A stretch of DNA of 13,361 bases, from positions 1 to 13,361 of the forward strand of contig JBQTJJ010000051.1 of NCBI GenBank assembly GCA_052387235.1. The letters are read 5' to 3'. A program made the position numbers and the translations under genes. The notes beneath the pieces were generated by a model that was not told the origin of the DNA, made no database searches, and was given only the letters and a program-made list of their open reading frames with translations. The stretch is from JBQTJJ01 sp052387235. GTDB taxonomy: Bacteria > Actinomycetota > Acidimicrobiia > Acidimicrobiales > GCA-2861595. Positions within the stretch are counted from its first letter, which is position 1, and each line of letters starts with the position of its first letter. Shown one piece after another: positions 1-11,011 of the stretch.

Positions 1-2286
<2,286 letters not shown>

Positions 2287-2346
2287 CACGGAGCCTCCCC
2301 GGAGGTCGTCGCGACAGGGTACCGCCGCCCCGCCCCTGCCCTGGCC

Positions 2347-5300
2347 CTACACGGCCTGGGGCTCGACCTCGAAGGCCCGCCACATCTGGGCGTAGCGGCC
2401 ACCCCGGCGCAGCAGCTCGGCGTGGGGGCCCTGCTCCACCACCCGCCCGGCGTCGAGCACCACCACCCGGTCGGCGCTGGCGGCCGACGGCAGCCGGTGG
2501 GCCACCAGCAGGGTGGTGCGGCCGGCGGACAGCACCCGCATGGCCCGGGCCACCCGGGCCTCGGTGACCAGGTCGAGGTTGGACGTGGCCTCGTCCAGCA
2601 GGAGGATGGCCGGGTCCACCAGGTAGGCCCGGGCCAGGGCGATGAGCTGGCGCTGGCCCGCCGACAGCGACCGGCCCCGCTCGCCGATGGGGTGGAGGTA
2701 GCCGCCGGGCAGGGCCGCGACCAGCTCGTGCGCCCCGACGGCCCTGGCCGCCGCCTCCACCTCGGCGTCGGTGACGTCGCGCCGGCCGTAGGCGATGTTG
2801 TCGCGGATGGTGCCGGAGAACAGGAACACCTCCTGGGGCACGTACCCGAGCTGGCGCCGGTAGGCCCCCAGGTCGAGGCCGGTGAGGGGCACGCCGTCCA
2901 CCGAGACCACGCCGGCGGTGGGGTCGTAGAAGCGGGCCACCAGCTTGACCAGGGTGGACTTGCCGGCCCCCGTCTCCCCCACCAGCGCCACCCGCTCGCC
3001 GGGCCCGATCTCGAGGTCGACCCCGGCCAGCGCGTCGTCCTGCCCGCCCGGATAGCGGAACCGGACGCCCTCGAGGCGCAACCCGCCGGCCAGCCGGCCC
3101 ACCGGCACCGGGGCGGCGGGCGCCGGCGTGGACGAGGGGGTGGCCAGGAGCTGGCCCACCTGGGTCATGGAGGCCCGGGCCTGCTGGTAGGTGTCGAAGA
3201 CCTGGCTCAGCTGCTGGATGGGCGAGAACAGCTGGTTCAGGTAGAGCAGGAAGGCGATGAGCTCGCCAGGGGTGAGCGAGCCCGAGCGCACCTGGCCGGC
3301 ACCCACGCCGAGCACGACCGCCGCCGCCACCTCCGACAGCAGCTCCACGAACGGGAAGTACGTGGCCACCAGCCGCTGGGCGTCGAGGCGGGCGTTGAAG
3401 TAGTCCTTGGTCACGCGGCGGAAGTCGCCGATGTTGCGCTTCTCCCGGCCGTAGGCCTGGGCCACCCGGACGCCCGACAGGCTCTCCTGCAGGTTGGCGT
3501 TTACGGTGGCGATGCGGTCGCGGGCCGTGTCGTAGGCCGCGGCCGACAGCCGGCGGAACCAGATCGTGGCCAGCACCAGCGGGACCAGGACGGTCAGCGT
3601 GGCCAGCGACAGCCGCACGTTCATGAGGAGCATGGCGCCGGCCACGCCGAAGAAGCTCAGGAAGCTCACCACCGCGTTGAGGAGCCCGTTCTGCAGCAGC
3701 GTGGAGAGGGTCTCCACGTCGGTGGTCATCCTCGTCATGATGCGCCCGGGCATCTCGCGGTCGTAGTAGTCGAGCCCCAGCCCCTGGAGGTGGCCGAAGA
3801 TGCGCACCCGCAGGCTGTAGAGCAGCTCCTCGGCCGTGCGCCTGGTGTAGCGCTGCTGGGCGTAGACGTTGAACCAGTTGGCGAGGGCCACGGCGCAGAA
3901 GGCGGCCGAGGCGGCCCACAACGCCCCCTTCGACCCGGCCACCACACCCCGGTCGATCCCGTGCCGCACCAGGGCGGGTCCGGCCAGGGTGGCCGCGGTG
4001 TCGAGGACGACGAGCGCCAGCCCCACCGCCAGCTGGCGCCGGTAGGGCCGGACCAGGCGGCGCAGGGAGAAGCCGGCGCCGGTGCCGGCCACCGCCAGGG
4101 CGGCCCGGGGCGAGGGCACGTCGGTGGCCGGGGGCAGGGAGCCCACCGCCGCCATCAGGTCGGGCGTGGACGACATGCGGCCGACGAAGTCGCCGGCGGC
4201 CGAGCCGCCCCACGAGGTGCCGTGGCCGGCGCCGGTGACGGTGGGCCCACCGGGCGGCACCCAGCGGGGCCGGGGCGCCGGGCCGTCCACCGGGGGCCAG
4301 GCCGAGGGCGTGGTCCCCTCCGGGCCCGGGCCGGTGCCGTCGCCGGCGGCCGGGACCGGGGCGGGTGCGGCATCGGGCGGGCCGACGCTGTCGACGTCGT
4401 CGCCCGGCCCCGACAGGAGCTGGCGGTACAGCTCGCACCGGGCCAGCAGCTCGGCATGGGTCCCGGTGTCGACCACCACACCCTCGTCCACCACCGCGAT
4501 GCGCGAGGCCAGGCGCAGGCTCGACCGGCGGTGGGCCACCAGCAGGGTGGTGCGGCCCTCTAGGAGCCGGCGCAGCGTGGCGTGGATGTCCTCCTCGACC
4601 TGGGAGTCCACGGCCGAGGTGGCGTCGTCCAGGACGAGGATCCGGGGGTCGGTGAGCAGGGCCCGGGCCAGGGCGATGCGCTGGCGCTGGCCCCCCGACA
4701 GGGTCAGGCCCCGGTCACCGAGGACGGTGTCGTACCCGTCCGGGAGGCGCGTGACGAACTCGTGGGCCTCGGCGGCGCGCGCCGCGGCCACGACCTCGTC
4801 CTCGGTGGCGTCGGGCCGCCCGTAGGCGATGTTGGCCCGCACCGACTCCGAGAAGAGGAACGTCTCCTCGAACACCACCCCCACCTGGCGGCGGAGGGAG
4901 TCGAAGGTGACGTCCCGGACGTCCACGCCGTCGACCCGCACCGCACCGCCCTGGACGTCGTAGAACCGGGGCAGCAGCATGGCCACCGTGGACTTGCCCG
5001 ACCCCGACGCGCCCACCAGCGCCACCGTCTCCCCCGGCGCCACCGTCAGGTCGAAGCCCCGCAGCACGGGCTGGGAGCGCAGGTAGCCGAAGCGGACGTC
5101 GTCGAAGACCACCTCGCCCTGCAGCTGGCCGAGGCGCACGGCCCCGGGCCGCTCCTCCACGTCGGGGTTGGAGTCCAGGACCTCGAAGATGCGCTCCACG
5201 CTGGCCCTGGCCTGCTGGGCCACCACCAGCAGGGCCGACAGCATCTTCACCGGCGACACCAGCTGGATCAGGTAGGAGGAGAAGGCGAGGAAGGTCCCCA

Positions 5301-6171
5301 CGCTGATCCGTCCCTCCATGGCCAGCCACCCGCCGAAGGCCAGCACCGCCACCTGGGACAGGGCCGGCACGAGCTGGAAGCTGGCGGTGGAGCGGGCCTC
5401 GATGCGGCCGGCCCGCATGCGGGACGCGAACAGCTCCCGGCTGGCCGAGGTGAGGCGCTCCAGCTCGCGCTCCTCCTGGCCGAACGCCTTCACCACCCGG
5501 ACGCCGGTGACGGCCTCGTCCACCACGCCGGCCACCTCGCCCGCCTTCTGCTGGGCGTCCCAGGCGGCCGGGAAGACGGTGCTGCGCAGCCGGACCGCCA
5601 GCCACAGCAGGGCCGGGACCGCCACCAGGGCCACCACCGTGAGGAGGGGTGACAGCACGGTCATGATCACCAGCGACAGCACCAGCAGCACGATGTTGCC
5701 GCTCATCAGGGGCAGGAAGGCCATGAGCCCGCCGATGATCATCACGTCGGAGCTGGCGCGCGACACCAGCTGGCCCGTGTGAGAGGCGTCGTGGCGCGCG
5801 AAGTCGAGGCGCTGCAGGCGGGCGAAGATGTCGTTGCGGAGGTCGTTCTGGACGTGCAGGGCCAGCCGGCCGCCCACGTAGCGGCGGACGTGGGCGGCGC
5901 CGAAACGGGCCAGGCCCGCCACCACCAGCAGGGCCAGCCAGGGCGCCAGGGACCGCCGGCGGCCGAGCACCACGTCGTCGACGATGAGCTTCTGGACGAG
6001 GGGCGTGAGGGCGGTGACGGTGAGGCCGCCGATGGCGGCTCCGAAGCACAAGAAGGCGTCGCGGCGGTGGGCGGTGACGTAGGGAAGGGCGCGGCGCAGC
6101 CAGCCGCGACCGGGGGCCGCGGGAGGCGCAGCCGCCTCGTTCGGTTCGCCGCCCAGGCCGGTGTCCTCCAA
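2347..6171 (-). CDS. Single-chain tandem ABC exporter (TMD-NBD-TMD-NBD)
   Basis: A full-length ABC exporter of about 1274 residues in one chain, likely exporting lipids, drugs or peptides across the cytoplasmic membrane. Half 1 has a transmembrane domain (about 25-330), then Walker A GASGSGKST (about 386), signature LSGGQ (about 489) and Walker B ending LVLDDATS (about 510). A Pro/Ala/Gly-rich linker spans roughly 580-695. Half 2 has a second membrane domain from about 700, Walker A GETGAGKST (about 1065), Q-loop VPQEVFLFSG, signature LSAGQ (about 1167) and Walker B LLLDEATS (about 1188). NBD1 has Asp in place of the catalytic Glu, and its Q-loop region reads VVFEETFLF, so one ATP site is probably degenerate. 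M. tuberculosis Rv0194 is a known single-chain multidrug exporter of this layout. The start is uncertain: TTG 6171, just after the upstream gene, or ATG 6234 overlapping it by 55 bp. Substrate unknown. Confidence 0.9.
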   Translation of the reverse strand: MEDTGLGGEPNEAAAPPAAPGRGWLRRALPYVTAHRRDAFLCFGAAIGGLTVTALTPLVQKLIVDDVVLGRRRSLAPWLALLVVAGLARFGAAHVRRYVGGRLALHVQNDLRNDIFARLQRLDFARHDASHTGQLVSRASSDVMIIGGLMAFLPLMSGNIVLLVLSLVIMTVLSPLLTVVALVAVPALLWLAVRLRSTVFPAAWDAQQKAGEVAGVVDEAVTGVRVVKAFGQEERELERLTSASRELFASRMRAGRIEARSTASFQLVPALSQVAVLAFGGWLAMEGRISVGTFLAFSSYLIQLVSPVKMLSALLVVAQQARASVERIFEVLDSNPDVEERPGAVRLGQLQGEVVFDDVRFGYLRSQPVLRGFDLTVAPGETVALVGASGSGKSTVAMLLPRFYDVQGGAVRVDGVDVRDVTFDSLRRQVGVVFEETFLFSESVRANIAYGRPDATEDEVVAAARAAEAHEFVTRLPDGYDTVLGDRGLTLSGGQRQRIALARALLTDPRILVLDDATSAVDSQVEEDIHATLRRLLEGRTTLLVAHRRSSLRLASRIAVVDEGVVVDTGTHAELLARCELYRQLLSGPGDDVDSVGPPDAAPAPVPAAGDGTGPGPEGTTPSAWPPVDGPAPRPRWVPPGGPTVTGAGHGTSWGGSAAGDFVGRMSSTPDLMAAVGSLPPATDVPSPRAALAVAGTGAGFSLRRLVRPYRRQLAVGLALVVLDTAATLAGPALVRHGIDRGVVAGSKGALWAASAAFCAVALANWFNVYAQQRYTRRTAEELLYSLRVRIFGHLQGLGLDYYDREMPGRIMTRMTTDVETLSTLLQNGLLNAVVSFLSFFGVAGAMLLMNVRLSLATLTVLVPLVLATIWFRRLSAAAYDTARDRIATVNANLQESLSGVRVAQAYGREKRNIGDFRRVTKDYFNARLDAQRLVATYFPFVELLSEVAAAVVLGVGAGQVRSGSLTPGELIAFLLYLNQLFSPIQQLSQVFDTYQQARASMTQVGQLLATPSSTPAPAAPVPVGRLAGGLRLEGVRFRYPGGQDDALAGVDLEIGPGERVALVGETGAGKSTLVKLVARFYDPTAGVVSVDGVPLTGLDLGAYRRQLGYVPQEVFLFSGTIRDNIAYGRRDVTDAEVEAAARAVGAHELVAALPGGYLHPIGERGRSLSAGQRQLIALARAYLVDPAILLLDEATSNLDLVTEARVARAMRVLSAGRTTLLVAHRLPSAASADRVVVLDAGRVVEQGPHAELLRRGGRYAQMWRAFEVEPQAV

Positions 6172-6179
6172 CCCCGGGC

Positions 6180-6398
6180 CTACGAGCTGATGTCGACGCG
6201 CTCGCGCTTGCGGTTCCGGGACACGATCGACCATGCCGCCACCGCGAACGCCACCGAGACGAGGGCCAGCACCATGTGCACGGCCTTGAAGGCGAGCTCC
6301 CGCTCGTCGTCGCGGAGGATGTTCCACATGCGGGTGACCCATACGTACACGGTCCAGCCTGCGAAGGCTCGCAGCACGAAGGCGTCACGCCGGCTCAT
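6180..6398 (-). CDS. Small membrane protein, possibly SCO4848-like
   Basis: A 72-residue protein of unknown function. An aromatic, amphipathic N-terminal part (RAFAGWTVYVWVTRMW) is followed by a charged stretch (RDDERE), then one clear membrane segment (about 41-60, MVLALVSVAFAVAAWSIV) and a basic tail RNRKRER. The pattern and length recall the SCO4848-type small membrane proteins of actinobacteria, but that is from memory of the family and unverified. ATG 6398 has no Shine-Dalgarno sequence. A TACCGT hexamer ends 6 nt upstream, which suggests a leaderless transcript. It lies 37 bp after the importer ATPase gene and 8 bp before the exporter gene, so co-transcription with the exporter is likely. 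Confidence 0.7.
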   Translation of the reverse strand: MSRRDAFVLRAFAGWTVYVWVTRMWNILRDDERELAFKAVHMVLALVSVAFAVAAWSIVSRNRKRERVDISS

Positions 6399-6404
6399 GG
6401 GTGC

Positions 6405-6410
6405 ACGGTA
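6405..6410 (-). promoter_or_regulatory. Candidate -10 element (TACCGT), leaderless start of small membrane protein
   Basis: TACCGT on the minus strand, then exactly 6 nt before the ATG at 6398. This geometry places the transcription start at the A of the start codon. No convincing -35 element is visible, which is common for actinobacterial promoters. The same arrangement occurs before selD and cutA. Confidence 0.4.
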
Positions 6411-6435
6411 CTGCAGGGCCCGCCGTTCCTCCGAG

Positions 6436-7178
<743 letters not shown>

Positions 7179-7182
<4 letters not shown>

Positions 7183-7877
7183 CGGGACGCCCGGCTGCGG
7201 GCCTCCAGGTACGCCACGGCCCGCAGGAGGGGCAGGGTGATGACGAGGTAGGCCAGCCCGCCCGCCACCAGGGGGGACGTGTTCCCCGTCCGGTTCACGG
7301 CGTCCCGTACGTACTTGAGGATCTCCTTCCCCCCGGCCTCGGTGCCGAGCACGGCCAGCAGCGACGTGTCCTTGAACAGCAGGGCCAGCTCGTTGGTGAG
7401 CGGCGGGATCACCAGGCGGAAGGCCTGGGGCAGCACCACCCGGCGCATGGCGGTCCGGTACTTCATGCCCAGCGAGCGGGCCGCTTCCATCTGGCCCCGG
7501 GGCACCCCCTCGATGCCGGCCCGCACCGTCTCGGCGATGTAGGCGCCGGCGACGATGGCCAGGGCGAGGCAGCCGGGCGTGTACTTCGCGAAGGGGTAGG
7601 TCAGGCCGGGGAAGGCGATGGGCACGCCGAAGCCGATGAAGACGATCACCAGCAGGGCCGGCAGGCCCCGGAACGTGTCGACGACCGCCGCCGCCGGCCA
7701 CCGCGCCCAGCGGGTGCGGCTGATGCGCATGAGTGCCAGCACGAGGCCGAGCACCATCCCCCCGGAGAAGCCGAGGAGGGTGAACACGAGCGTGTTCTTC
7801 ATGGCCTCGGTGAGGAGGCCGGGGAACAGTTCGGCGATGATCTCGAAGTCGAAGAACTCCCGGCGCAGACGGTCCAC
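7179..7877 (-). CDS. Polar amino-acid ABC importer, permease (GlnP/HisM type)
   Basis: Membrane subunit of the importer, 232 residues with about five membrane segments, normal for a HisMQ/GlnP permease; it would act as a homodimer since only one permease gene is present. The N-terminal region FPGLLTEAMKNTLVFTLLGFSGG is typical of the family. The cytoplasmic EAA loop is clear: YIAETVRAGIEGVPRGQMEA followed by ARSLGMKYRTAMRRVVLPQA. The start is GTG 7877, with purine-rich GGAGCGGAG about 11 nt upstream. The gene follows the lipoprotein gene by 27 bp and overlaps the ATPase gene by 4 bp. Confidence 0.95.
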
Positions 7878-7904
7878 GACCGGGTTGGCTCCGCTCCGGT
7901 CCGG

Positions 7905-8759
7905 TTAGATCTGGCCGGCGGTGTCGCCCAGGAAGCGGCGCAGGATCGTGGGGTAGGTGTCGTCCGACTTCACCTGCTCCAGCGCCGAGTCGATGGCCTG
8001 CTTCAGCTGGGTGCTCCCCTTCTTCATGGCGAAGCCGTACTGCTCCGGCTCCGACTCGGTGAAGACCTTCGCCACCACCGTCTCGCCCGTGGTCTGGGCG
8101 TGGTAGGCGTTCACCGGCCGGTCCTGGAGGGCGGCGTCGACCTGGCCCGCCTTGAGGGCGGTGAACAGCTCGTCGGCGCCGGTGAACTCCCGGATGGTGG
8201 AGCCGGCGGCGTTGGCTCGGGCGTAGTCGGCGCCGGTGGTCTCGGACTGCACGCCGATGGTGCGGCCCTTCAGCTTGTCGAGGTCGCCGTACGTGGCCTC
8301 GTCGCCCTTGCGCACGAGCAGGGACTGGTTGATGGAGAAGTAGCCGTCCGAGAAGTCGAGCGTCTTCAGGCGCTCCTCGGTGATCGACACCGACGAGGCG
8401 ACGATGTCGCACTGGCCGGCGTTGAGGGCGGTGAAGATCGAGTCGAAGTCGACGTCCTTGAAGTCGGCCTCGAGCGACAGCCGGCCGGCGACGGCCCGGA
8501 CCAGCTCGATGTCGATGCCGTCGAACTGGCCGTTCGTCTCGAACTCGAACGGCGCGTACGGCACGTCGGTGCAGGTCGTGAGCTTGCCCGACTGCACCGT
8601 CTCCAGGTCGGTCCCGGTGACGGGGGTGTTGGACGCGGTGGTGTCGGTGCCCCCCGAGGCGTCGTCGTCATCGTCGCCGCAGGCGCCGGCGACCAGCACC
8701 AGGGCGGCCAGGAGCACCAGCAGTCGGATGTGGCCAGCAGGGCGCGTGCGGGTGGTCAC
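7905..8759 (-). CDS. Polar amino-acid ABC importer, substrate-binding lipoprotein (SBP family 3)
   Basis: Extracytoplasmic solute-binding protein feeding the permease and ATPase downstream. The 284-residue chain starts with a basic region and hydrophobic signal (LLVLLAALVLV) and a lipobox-like VAGAC with the lipidated Cys at 27. An Asp/Ser/Thr-rich tether follows (GDDDDDASGGTDTT). The SBP_bac_3 fold is shown by YAPFEFETNGQFDGIDIELV, FDSIFTALNAGQCDIVAS, SITEERLKTLDFSDGYF (the Arg normally contacts the ligand carboxylate) and the IGVQSETTGADYA domain-2 motif. GTG 8759 is well supported by GAGGAGG 7 nt upstream, inside the end of rnhB. The GTG overlaps the rnhB stop codon (GTGA). The exact amino acid bound cannot be read from sequence. 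Confidence 0.95.
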   Translation of the reverse strand: MTTRTRPAGHIRLLVLLAALVLVAGACGDDDDDASGGTDTTASNTPVTGTDLETVQSGKLTTCTDVPYAPFEFETNGQFDGIDIELVRAVAGRLSLEADFKDVDFDSIFTALNAGQCDIVASSVSITEERLKTLDFSDGYFSINQSLLVRKGDEATYGDLDKLKGRTIGVQSETTGADYARANAAGSTIREFTGADELFTALKAGQVDAALQDRPVNAYHAQTTGETVVAKVFTESEPEQYGFAMKKGSTQLKQAIDSALEQVKSDDTYPTILRRFLGDTAGQI

Positions 8760-9469
8760 GTCGATACCTCCTCGAACAGATCGGCTTGGGACGGAAGGGG
8801 CGACGGGCGCGGGCCCCATGGCAGGTTGTCCATGAAGACCCAGCTCCGGCGGTGGATGGAGGTCGGACCCCAGGCCTTGAGTGCGGCCTTGTGGCGGGGG
8901 CAGGGGTACCCCTTGTTGCGTTCGAAGTCGTAGCCGGGGAAGTGGGGGGCCTCGGCCCGCATCAGGCGGTCACGGGTGACCTTCGCCAGCACCGAGGCGA
9001 CCGCGATCGACAGGCAGGTGGCGTCGCCCTTGACGATGCGGGTGGTGCGGTCCGGGCCCTTCCCCACGAAGTCCCAACGGCCGTCCACCAGCACGTGGTC
9101 CGGCTCCACGCCGAGGCCGGCGATGGCCCGGCGGGCGGCCAGGCGCTGGGCTTCCGACATCCCGAGGCGGTCGCACTCGTCCTGGCTGGCGTGGCCCACG
9201 GCCCACGCCGCGCACCACGACGCCACCCGGTCGTAGAGCCGCTCCCGCTCCACCTCGGTGAGCATCTTCGAGTCGCGGACCCGGTAGACCCGCCGGTCCC
9301 GGGGGACGACGGCAGCCCCCACGCTGACGGGCCCGGCCCACGCCCCGCGGCCCACCTCGTCCACGCCGACGACCACGCCGTGGCCGCGCCCCCACAGGGC
9401 CCGCTCCACCTCGAGGGTGGGCGCCGACGGGCGCAGCGACGGTCGGAGCTGTTGGCGGCGTGTCGCCAC
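8756..9469 (-). CDS. rnhB: Ribonuclease HII
   Basis: Endonuclease that cuts the RNA strand of RNA/DNA hybrids and nicks at single ribonucleotides in DNA, acting in the cytoplasm in ribonucleotide excision repair. The 237-residue protein has VDEVGRGAWAGP (D37, E38), the third acidic residue in HVLVDG (D129) and the fourth in SIAVASVLAKVTRD (D167). HFPGYDFERNKGYP is also typical of RNase HII. The start is GTG 9469; there is no Shine-Dalgarno sequence, but TAGGTT lies 7 nt upstream, so translation may be leaderless. Its stop overlaps the start of the importer lipoprotein gene, an unusual coupling of a DNA-repair enzyme to amino-acid uptake. The C-terminal tail after FMDNLPWGP is poorly conserved. 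Confidence 0.97.
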   Translation of the reverse strand: MATRRQQLRPSLRPSAPTLEVERALWGRGHGVVVGVDEVGRGAWAGPVSVGAAVVPRDRRVYRVRDSKMLTEVERERLYDRVASWCAAWAVGHASQDECDRLGMSEAQRLAARRAIAGLGVEPDHVLVDGRWDFVGKGPDRTTRIVKGDATCLSIAVASVLAKVTRDRLMRAEAPHFPGYDFERNKGYPCPRHKAALKAWGPTSIHRRSWVFMDNLPWGPRPSPLPSQADLFEEVST

Positions 9470-9476
9470 GGCCGGG

Positions 9477-9482
9477 AACCTA
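9477..9482 (-). promoter_or_regulatory. Candidate -10 element (TAGGTT) upstream of rnhB
   Basis: TAGGTT on the minus strand, 7 nt before the GTG of rnhB and only 8 nt after the selD stop codon. It would start an internal sub-operon beginning with rnhB. The geometry matches the other candidate leaderless starts in this window. Confidence 0.35.
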
Positions 9483-9490
9483 GCGCCGGC

Positions 9491-10495
9491 TCATGCCAGC
9501 ATGACGGATGGCGCGCCGTCAAGGACCTCGCCGATGGTGGTGAAGCCGGCTCCGGCCAGGCGCTCGGCGTCGGCCGGAGCGACCGACGCCAGCAGCCCGC
9601 CCGACGTCTGGGGGTCGTAGACCAGGGCCTCGAGCGCCGGCGGTGCCGAGGAGTTGACGTGGCTCTCGAGGTGGGCCCGGTTGCGGGCGTCGCCGCCGGT
9701 GCGCACGCCGGCCTCCGCCGCGGCCAGGGCGCCGGCGTAGAGCGGCAGGGTCGACGAGTCGATGCGCAGGGTCGCCCCGGAGCGCTCGGCCATCTCCCAC
9801 GAGTGGCCCAGGAGGCCGAAGCCGGTCACGTCGGTGACGGCGTGGGGCGCACCGTCGCCGAGGGCCGAGAGGGCCTCCGCCGCGGCCCGGTTGAGCTCCC
9901 GCATGCGTCCGATGGCGGCCGCCTTGTCGGCCTCCTCGCCGCCGGCCAGCAGGATGCCGGTGCCGAGGGGCTTGGAGAGCACGATGGCGTCGCCGGGCCG
10001 GGCCCCCGCCTTGGTCCAGACCCGGTCGGGATGGACGAGGCCCTGCACGGCCAGCCCGAAGATCGGCTCCTCGGAGCGGATGGTGTGGCCGCCGGCCACC
10101 ACCCCGCCGGCCTGGCCCACCACCTCGGCGGCGGCGCCGAGCACGGCCGCCACCGCCTCCACCGGGAGGCGCTCGGGGAAGGCCGAGATGTTGAGGGCAA
10201 GCACCACCCGCGCCCCCATGGCGAACACGTCGCTGCACGCGTTGGCGGCGGCGATGGCGCCGAAGTCGGCCGGGTCGTCCACCAGGGGCGGGAAGAAGTC
10301 GGTGGTCGACACCAGGGCCAGGTCGTCGGTGAGCCTCAGCACGGCGGCGTCGTCGAAGGGCGCCAGCCCGACGAGGAGGTCGGCGGACGCGGCGGCCAGC
10401 TCCCGCACCAGGGCGTTGAGCGGCGCCGCACCCCACTTGGCGGCGCACCCGCCGCACGACGTCCACTCGGTCAGCTTCAGGTCGGTGACGGTCAT
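9491..10495 (-). CDS. selD: Selenide, water dikinase (selenophosphate synthetase)
   Basis: Makes selenophosphate from selenide and ATP, the selenium donor for selenocysteine-tRNA or for 2-selenouridine in tRNA. The 334-residue length is normal. The catalytic pair is present as C17 and K20 in SCGGCAAKW, at the same positions as Cys17 and Lys20 of E. coli SelD. This is a cysteine enzyme, with no in-frame TGA at that position. Other family motifs are DDAAV, STTDFFPPLVDDPADFG, SDVFAMGA, AGGHTI, EPIFGLAVQG, TDVTGFGLLGH and DPQTSGGLL. ATG 10495 has no clear ribosome binding site, but a TACGCT hexamer ends 6 nt upstream. No selA, selB, selC, selU or visible selenoprotein gene lies in the window, so which selenium use it serves cannot be told. 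Confidence 0.97.
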   Translation of the reverse strand: MTVTDLKLTEWTSCGGCAAKWGAAPLNALVRELAAASADLLVGLAPFDDAAVLRLTDDLALVSTTDFFPPLVDDPADFGAIAAANACSDVFAMGARVVLALNISAFPERLPVEAVAAVLGAAAEVVGQAGGVVAGGHTIRSEEPIFGLAVQGLVHPDRVWTKAGARPGDAIVLSKPLGTGILLAGGEEADKAAAIGRMRELNRAAAEALSALGDGAPHAVTDVTGFGLLGHSWEMAERSGATLRIDSSTLPLYAGALAAAEAGVRTGGDARNRAHLESHVNSSAPPALEALVYDPQTSGGLLASVAPADAERLAGAGFTTIGEVLDGAPSVMLA

Positions 10496-10501
10496 GACCC
10501 A

Positions 10502-10507
10502 AGCGTA
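10502..10507 (-). promoter_or_regulatory. Candidate -10 element (TACGCT), leaderless start of selD
   Basis: TACGCT on the minus strand followed by 6 nt and the selD ATG, which would make the A of ATG the first transcribed base. It sits between the cutA stop codon and selD, so selD can be expressed without cutA. Confidence 0.4.
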
Positions 10508-10522
10508 GGGCCGGGCCCGCAG

Positions 10523-10861
10523 TTAGGGACCCGCCACCTCGGCGTCGATCCAGGCCAGGTAGCGGTCGCTGCCGCCGGTGACGGGCGTCACCGTGATCTC
10601 GGGCGTCTCGTAGCTGTGGCGCCTGCCGATCTCCGCCACCGCCTCGCCGGCCCGCGCCGCGGTGGTCTTGGCCACGCACAGCCACTCCTCGGCCGCCTCG
10701 ATCCGGCCCTTCCACCAGTACCGGCTCCGCACGGGGCCCACAACCTGCACGCAGGCGGCCAGCCGGGCCTCCAGCAGGGCGTCGGCGATGAGCGTCGCCT
10801 CGTCGCGGCTGGCGGCCGCCGTCGTCACCTGGACGTGCCCGGAGGGGGCCGGCGTGGTCAT
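10523..10861 (-). CDS. cutA: Divalent-cation tolerance protein CutA
   Basis: CutA1 family, a small, very stable trimeric ferredoxin-like protein linked to divalent metal (copper) tolerance in E. coli; its true function in most bacteria is unclear. The 112-residue length is standard. Family features are VTTAAASRDEATLIADALLE, LAACVQVVGPVRSRYWWKG, EEWLCVAKTT and the near-C-terminal YETPEIT. The start is ATG 10861; longer in-frame extensions run antisense to the CBS gene and are not coding. No Shine-Dalgarno sequence is seen, but TACGGT lies 6 nt upstream. It is the first gene of the minus-strand run and is 27 bp from selD. Confidence 0.93.
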   Translation of the reverse strand: MTTPAPSGHVQVTTAAASRDEATLIADALLEARLAACVQVVGPVRSRYWWKGRIEAAEEWLCVAKTTAARAGEAVAEIGRRHSYETPEITVTPVTGGSDRYLAWIDAEVAGP

Positions 10862-10867
10862 GGGGCG

Positions 10868-10873
10868 ACCGTA
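10868..10873 (-). promoter_or_regulatory. Candidate -10 element (TACGGT), leaderless start of cutA
   Basis: TACGGT on the minus strand, then 6 nt, then the cutA ATG. It lies right beside the inverted repeat at 10879-10900, so a factor bound there would sit over the cutA promoter. Confidence 0.4.
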
Positions 10874-10878
10874 GCCGG

Positions 10879-10900
10879 GGGCCGAAGTGACCTTCGGCCC
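10879..10900. promoter_or_regulatory. Perfect 9-bp inverted repeat overlapping a DosR-like box
   Basis: GGGCCGAAG (10879-10887) and CTTCGGCCC (10892-10900) are perfect inverted arms with loop TGAC. On the plus strand 10887-10900 reads GTGACCTTCGGCCC. This differs at one base from GNGNC-type symmetry expected of the DosR/DevR core GGGNCNNNNGNCCC. It lies between the divergent cutA and CBS genes, just upstream of the cutA -10 candidate and 111 bp before the CBS start. A CBS-domain protein (Rv2626c) is a classic DosR target in M. tuberculosis, which makes an operator plausible. A plain hairpin is the alternative. The regulator is inferred only. Confidence 0.4.
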
Positions 10901-11011
10901 TACCGGTGCGGCCGGGCGCCGGCGACCATGGCCCCGCGACCAGGTAGGCGCCCGTGCCCGTGCAGGCCACGGGCGGACGGCGGGGCGGTCCCGCCAGGAG
11001 AGGAGCGACCA

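Noticed and set aside
2294..2305. CCTCC/GGAGG arms around the korA ribosome binding site, as a possible sequestering hairpin
   Set aside because: Only about 4 bp can pair once a minimal loop is allowed; too weak to claim regulation.
6172..6342. N-terminal extension of the ABC exporter frame to 6342
   Set aside because: It runs through the small membrane protein gene in another frame and shows no transporter homology; the family begins near the GRGWLRRALPYV region.
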